Part shown: one piece after another, positions 60,095 to 64,000 of the stretch
How positions within the stretch are numbered: the first letter of the stretch is position 1
Layout of the letters: every line of letters starts with the position of its first letter
Assembly: GCA_015067925.1 (NCBI GenBank)
Contig: SVLN01000001.1
Coordinates: 54,585-118,584 of the forward strand
DNA: 64,000 nt
Reading direction: 5' to 3'
Origin: Oscillospiraceae bacterium
Lineage (GTDB): Bacteria; Bacillota; Clostridia; Oscillospirales; Oscillospiraceae
Notes under the pieces: model-generated
The model's input: the letters and a program-made list of their open reading frames with translations, nothing else
What the model was told of the DNA's origin: nothing
Database searches by the model: none
Made by a program: the position numbers and the translations under genes

Positions 60095-60112
60095 TCCGGG
60101 AGGAGCAATACC

Positions 60113-61315
60113 ATGGATATGGAAATGATGAAAAGAAAATATGCCTTCATGCTGGCAAGAGTCGGCCTGAATGTGCAGCCCGGCCAGCCCGTTCTGGTGG
60201 ATGCACCCATCGAAGGCGCTTACTTCATGCCCATCTTCGCCGAAGAATGCTATAAGCTGGGTGCCAGTAATGTCGTCATTCACTACAACGACGAGCCCAC
60301 CCTGAAGGTCGCTGCCAAATATCGCAGCGACGAGGCTATGCGCAGCTTCGAAGCCTGGGAAGCCGCCAAGAGCGAGGTTTATCTGGATCAGGGCGCTTGT
60401 TATCTGCGTCTGGACGCTCCCAACCCCAAGCTGATGGCTGACGTGCCTGAAGCTCAGGTCAACGCCATTGTTGCCCACAACACCGCTGTCCGTAAGGCCT
60501 ACAAGAGTGCCAGCCAGCGCGGCCTGCAGTGGCTTGTAGCCACCGTTCCCACCCAGTCCTGGGCCGAGTTCATCCTGAAGGATGTGGCCAAGGAAAACGC
60601 CCTGGATGAGCTGTGGAAGCTGCTGTTCAAGATCTGCTACATCGATGAGCAGAACGACATCGAGGCCACCTGGGCCGAAAACAAGCGCCTGCACCAGGAG
60701 CGCGACGGGAAGATGGACGCCCACCACTTCCGCAAGCTGCACTACTCCTCCGTGCTCTCCGGAACGGATCTGACCGTCACCCTGACTCCGTACTCCAAGT
60801 ACGGCTTCTCCTTCCCCTCCAAGGTTCCCTTTATTCCGAACCTGCCTACCGAGGAGATTGGCGTCGCCCCCGAAAAGTACGGTACCAACGGTGTTGTCTA
60901 TGCCACCAAGCCCCTGCTGGTAGGCGGCAAGAGCGTGGAAAACTTCGGTTTCCGCTTTGAGAACGGCAAGGTCGTGGAAGTCATCGCAGAGGAAGGCAAG
61001 GACATTCTCGAGGCCCTGGTCGCCACCGACGAAGGCGCCAGCTACCTGGGCGAGGCTGCTCTGGTGGAATACCACTCCCCCATCAGCATGTCCAACGTGG
61101 TGTTCTATAACACCCTGATCGACGAGAACGCCTCCTGCCACCTGGCTCTTGGCCGCACTCTGGTTCCGCTGCCCGTTAAGGATACCGAGTGGACCTTTAA
61201 CCAGTCCTCCATCCATGTGGACTTCATGATCGGCACGCCCGATATGCGCGTGGTCGGCACCAAGGAGGACGGCACCGAAGTGGTCGTCTTCGACAACGGC
61301 GATTTCGCCATCTAA
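60113..61315 (+). CDS. Aminopeptidase, peptidase family M29
   Basis: GLNVQPGQPVLVDAPIEGAYFMPIFAEECYKLGASNVVIHYND; NVVFYNTLIDENASCHLALG; HVDFMIGTPDM. Confidence 0.95.
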   Translation: MDMEMMKRKYAFMLARVGLNVQPGQPVLVDAPIEGAYFMPIFAEECYKLGASNVVIHYNDEPTLKVAAKYRSDEAMRSFEAWEAAKSEVYLDQGACYLRLDAPNPKLMADVPEAQVNAIVAHNTAVRKAYKSASQRGLQWLVATVPTQSWAEFILKDVAKENALDELWKLLFKICYIDEQNDIEATWAENKRLHQERDGKMDAHHFRKLHYSSVLSGTDLTVTLTPYSKYGFSFPSKVPFIPNLPTEEIGVAPEKYGTNGVVYATKPLLVGGKSVENFGFRFENGKVVEVIAEEGKDILEALVATDEGASYLGEAALVEYHSPISMSNVVFYNTLIDENASCHLALGRTLVPLPVKDTEWTFNQSSIHVDFMIGTPDMRVVGTKEDGTEVVVFDNGDFAI

Positions 61316-61320
61316 CTACA

Positions 61321-61358
61321 TAAAAAAGGACCTGTCCAATCGGACAGGTCCTTTTTGT
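61321..61358 (+). terminator. Rho-independent terminator
   Basis: aaaaaaggacctgtcc-aat-cggacaggtccttttt. Confidence 0.9.
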
Positions 61359-61362
61359 TATC

Positions 61363-61757
61363 TCAACCGGGAATGCGGAACAGCAGGAACTGATCCGGCT
61401 GGTATACATCGTAAAGGTAGTTTTCCCGTCTGGCATCGATTGCCGTGCTGTTCAGGCCAATGACAATGCCATCATAGCCCACAGGCTTCTGAACGGAGAA
61501 GGTCATCTCAAAGGTGAAACTGCCATCCGGATTGCTGCGGAAACCGCCGCTCTGACCGAAATAGACGGGCGTTTGAACACCATCGATCAGCACCTGATAG
61601 ACAGAGATGCTCACCCATAGTCTTGCCGCAGACCCAGCAGGTTGCAGGCTCGGAGCAGTTTGCTTCAATTCAAACGTGTTTATGGCCGCAGCCGGCAAAC
61701 AGGGCAGCACACAGAGCAGTCCAGCAGTAGGGAAAGTATTTTCTTTATGTTAATATT
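61363..61757 (-). pseudogene. Probable degraded lipoprotein gene (signal peptide and body in different frames)
   Basis: Continuous C-terminal frame ...NTFELKQTAPSLQPAG...FRIPG; a lipobox-like LCAALFAGCG is encoded at the same place in another frame, and KKILSLLL just upstream lacks an ATG (ATA). Confidence 0.5.
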
Positions 61758-61848
61758 CCCCATCGTGACTACTGCGGCCATGGTCGCTGCACTCTCGGTC
61801 GTTCTTGTAAATCAGAACATCTTCTACCGTGATTATCTTTTTTGTTAA

Positions 61849-62199
61849 TTACGAGTTCTTTTTGCGAAAAATCCAGAAAGGTTTTTTCTTTAATCCCAAT
61901 CGCTCTAAACGACTCTCAATTGCTTTGTATGTGCGACCATGTTCTTTCGCAATATCTGAAACTCTCATCTTTGAATCAAATTCATCGTATAGCTTCGCAT
62001 CTTCAATATCCGTCCATGGTTTTCCTGCATTACGCAAGGGGTTCGCCGCAGCGCAATTCATTTGCTCAAGTGCGTAAAACAATGCACGAATTATTTCCGG
62101 TGAGTTATAGACACTTTCAGCCGGAAAGACTTCACCGGTTGTGGGGTCTACTCCATTCGCTAAAGATCGGATAATTTCCATTGCGCGAGCATGATCCAT
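61849..62199 (-). CDS. Small HTH/Myb-SANT-like protein of unknown function
   Basis: C-terminal WTDIEDAKLYDEFDSKMRVSDIAKEHGRTYKAIESRLERLGL. Confidence 0.75.
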   Translation of the reverse strand: MDHARAMEIIRSLANGVDPTTGEVFPAESVYNSPEIIRALFYALEQMNCAAANPLRNAGKPWTDIEDAKLYDEFDSKMRVSDIAKEHGRTYKAIESRLERLGLKKKPFWIFRKKNS

Positions 62200-62588
62200 G
62201 TTTTTCTCTCCCTAGTATAGTATTTTTATTATTATAAATGAAAAAGCTTTTGTTTTCAAAGAAAATCATGGTTTTGGTGGAAAAAAGCAAAACCGAACTG
62301 CTGGCCTCTTGAATGTCCTCGCCGTCACGGCCTCAATTTGTTCCGATTTTTAACCATTTCCAAACCTTTCGTCTGAAAATGCCTATGGTCTTGTGACCTC
62401 TTTTGCCCATTGTCCGAGGGTGTCCCGGTGGTGTCTGTGGTGCGTGTTGTGGTCATAAATCGAGCCTCGTTGGAATGCACCAACGATGCTCAAACGCTAT
62501 CTACGTGTTGATAGTAACTCTGTTGCAAGGACAGTCAACGGGTTTCTTCACCAAGACAACGCAAGGCGTGCGATGCCATAGTCAAAGA

Positions 62589-62990
62589 TTAACACAATGT
62601 GTCTTCTTTGCCTCGGTAAACCACAAACTTACAGAACAAGAATTCCAGTGCAAAATTGGTCACCATGGTAACAACCAAAATAATATAATCATTTATGCCA
62701 TGGGCTTCTACCAGATTACCGAGATAGGTCGATAATGGCGTGAACACCAGATAGAAGCCAAAAACTTTCGCCATCGCAACAGGTACATTTGCAGCGGACT
62801 TGAATGTATAGCGCCTATTCAGTGTAAAGTTCCACAGAATCGAGAGCACAAGGGAACTGAGATACGGAATCCAATAATCTTTGATAAAAATCTCAATCAG
62901 CGCAAATGAACCAATTTGAACGATGCCGGCAGAAATAGAAAACAGCGTAAACTTCACTACCTGCCATAGTTGCTTCTTTTTCTCTTTCAT
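62589..62990 (-). CDS. GtrA family membrane protein
   Basis: KFTLFSISAGIVQIGSFALIEIF...LSSLVLSILWNFTLNRRYTFKS. Confidence 0.88.
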   Translation of the reverse strand: MKEKKKQLWQVVKFTLFSISAGIVQIGSFALIEIFIKDYWIPYLSSLVLSILWNFTLNRRYTFKSAANVPVAMAKVFGFYLVFTPLSTYLGNLVEAHGINDYIILVVTMVTNFALEFLFCKFVVYRGKEDTLC

Positions 62991-63010
62991 GGAAGGTCCC
63001 TCACTGTACA

Positions 63011-63637
63011 TCAAGGAATATCCCGCTCTACCACCGTGGGCGGCTGATCCAGAACATCCGGTTTTTTCAGAATACGAACAAAGTACTTGAGCAGAGCCGC
63101 GTAATAATAACCGTCACAGATGCGTTCGTCCAGATTAAATTTCAGATCTATATACTTCTTGCTGGCTGCTTCACCGTTCACGATTTCTGTTGCGCGGCGC
63201 TTTTTTCCAAAGGCGCAGAAAACCGGAATCGTGCCAAAGTCATAGAGGTGATGGTAGACCGGCTGAATGCCGAGGGATGCCATAGAGGTAAAATAAGCAC
63301 TGCCGTGGAAGGGGCTGATTTCCAGAAGGAAACCGGGAATCAAACCGAAATAGTCCAGTGTCTTCAGCAGCCATACCACAAATTTCAGAACGAGGCCCGG
63401 AATCACGGTGAGGATTCCTGCGGTGTTGTCCACATTGGAGTCCAGCGGCGTGTTCTTAGCCGCTTCCACCTGAGCGTTAAACTTGCGATAGACATCTTCT
63501 GCCGTATCATAGGGATTCAGATGAACTTTGATAACCGTGTCCGGCGAATCAAGCGAAAGCTCTTTTTTTACCGTCATACTCAGGACAATATCCTCTCCTC
63601 GGGAGTACACCTTTTGGCCGGCAACGAAACGGTTGAG
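63011..63637 (-). pseudogene. N-terminally truncated 2-oxoacid dehydrogenase E2/chloramphenicol-acetyltransferase-like protein
   Basis: LNRFVAGQKVYSRGEDIVLSMTVKKEL...SPFHGSAYFTSMASLGI...DERICDGYYYA resembles the C-terminal part of the CAT-like fold; an in-frame TGA (63638-63640) sits just upstream and the N-terminal half is absent. Confidence 0.55.
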
Positions 63638-63689
63638 TCAACGTACAGGTGTTTTCTTTTCTCCATCTCTCTCCCGCTTTCTGTCTGTA

Positions 63690-64000
63690 TCAGATCGCCA
63701 TTTCCTCACATTGCGCCCAGAAGGAACGCATGGTATCTTCATATTTCTGCTGTTCCACCATATAGCTCATTCCGTGCTCAGCACCGGGGACGATCAGCAG
63801 TTCCTTCGGAGCGGAGCACGCCCGATAATTCTCATATGTCATGCTGACAGGGACAAAACTGTCTTCTGCGCCGTGAATGAACAGCACCGGTACACAGCAC
63901 TTTTTGAGGGCGTCCACGGTAGAATGTTCCTGCGGACTCATACGGATCCGCTTCTGCACCATCTTTTCTACCTGTGCTGTATGCAGGGCGTACGGCAGAT
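63690..64000 (-). CDS. Alpha/beta hydrolase, C-terminal part (runs off the window)
   Basis: VPVLFIHGAEDSFVPVSMTYENYRAC...PGAEHGMSY; frame stays open to position 64000 (...LPYALHTAQVEKMVQ). Confidence 0.85.
   Translation of the reverse strand, partial: LPYALHTAQVEKMVQKRIRMSPQEHSTVDALKKCCVPVLFIHGAEDSFVPVSMTYENYRACSAPKELLIVPGAEHGMSYMVEQQKYEDTMRSFWAQCEEMAI

Noticed and set aside
59075-61216. 713-aa minus-strand ORF antisense to the OCD-like and M29 genes
   Set aside because: Shadow ORF; the plus-strand genes have clear family motifs and RBSs.
62403-62735. 110-aa plus-strand ORF
   Set aside because: Overlaps the GtrA gene in antisense and has no family-like features.

Overview
The window looks like a chromosomal segment from a spore-forming, anaerobic Firmicute (Clostridia/Oscillospirales-like). 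The support is sigF/spoIIAB/spoIIAA, yqfC/yqfD, ylbJ, a T-box in front of valS, and pyruvate:ferredoxin oxidoreductase. About 1-30 kb is mostly conserved housekeeping and sporulation content. The order on the minus strand is yqfC-yqfD-phoH-ybeY-era-yqzL-recO-mutS2-HPr-uvrC-rsmD-coaD, with valS/folC and the spoIIA operon further along. From about 30 kb the content becomes more accessory. It includes an MFS/small-membrane-protein/three-paralog operon, a YD-repeat lipoprotein, and a cluster of PucR-type regulator + GH2 facing M20 + ornithine cyclodeaminase-like + M29. A ~210-bp compound palindromic element lies at 49961-50169. The last 2.7 kb (61.3-64 kb) appears to contain degraded or truncated genes. 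I saw no rRNA, tRNA, CRISPR array, prophage or transposase. The strongest candidates for follow-up are the palindromic element, the operon of three tandem SP-SH3-like-TM paralogs, and the RR/HK/triple-GerMN lipoprotein module. No database search was possible. Family calls come from motif recognition, and start sites were adjusted by eye.
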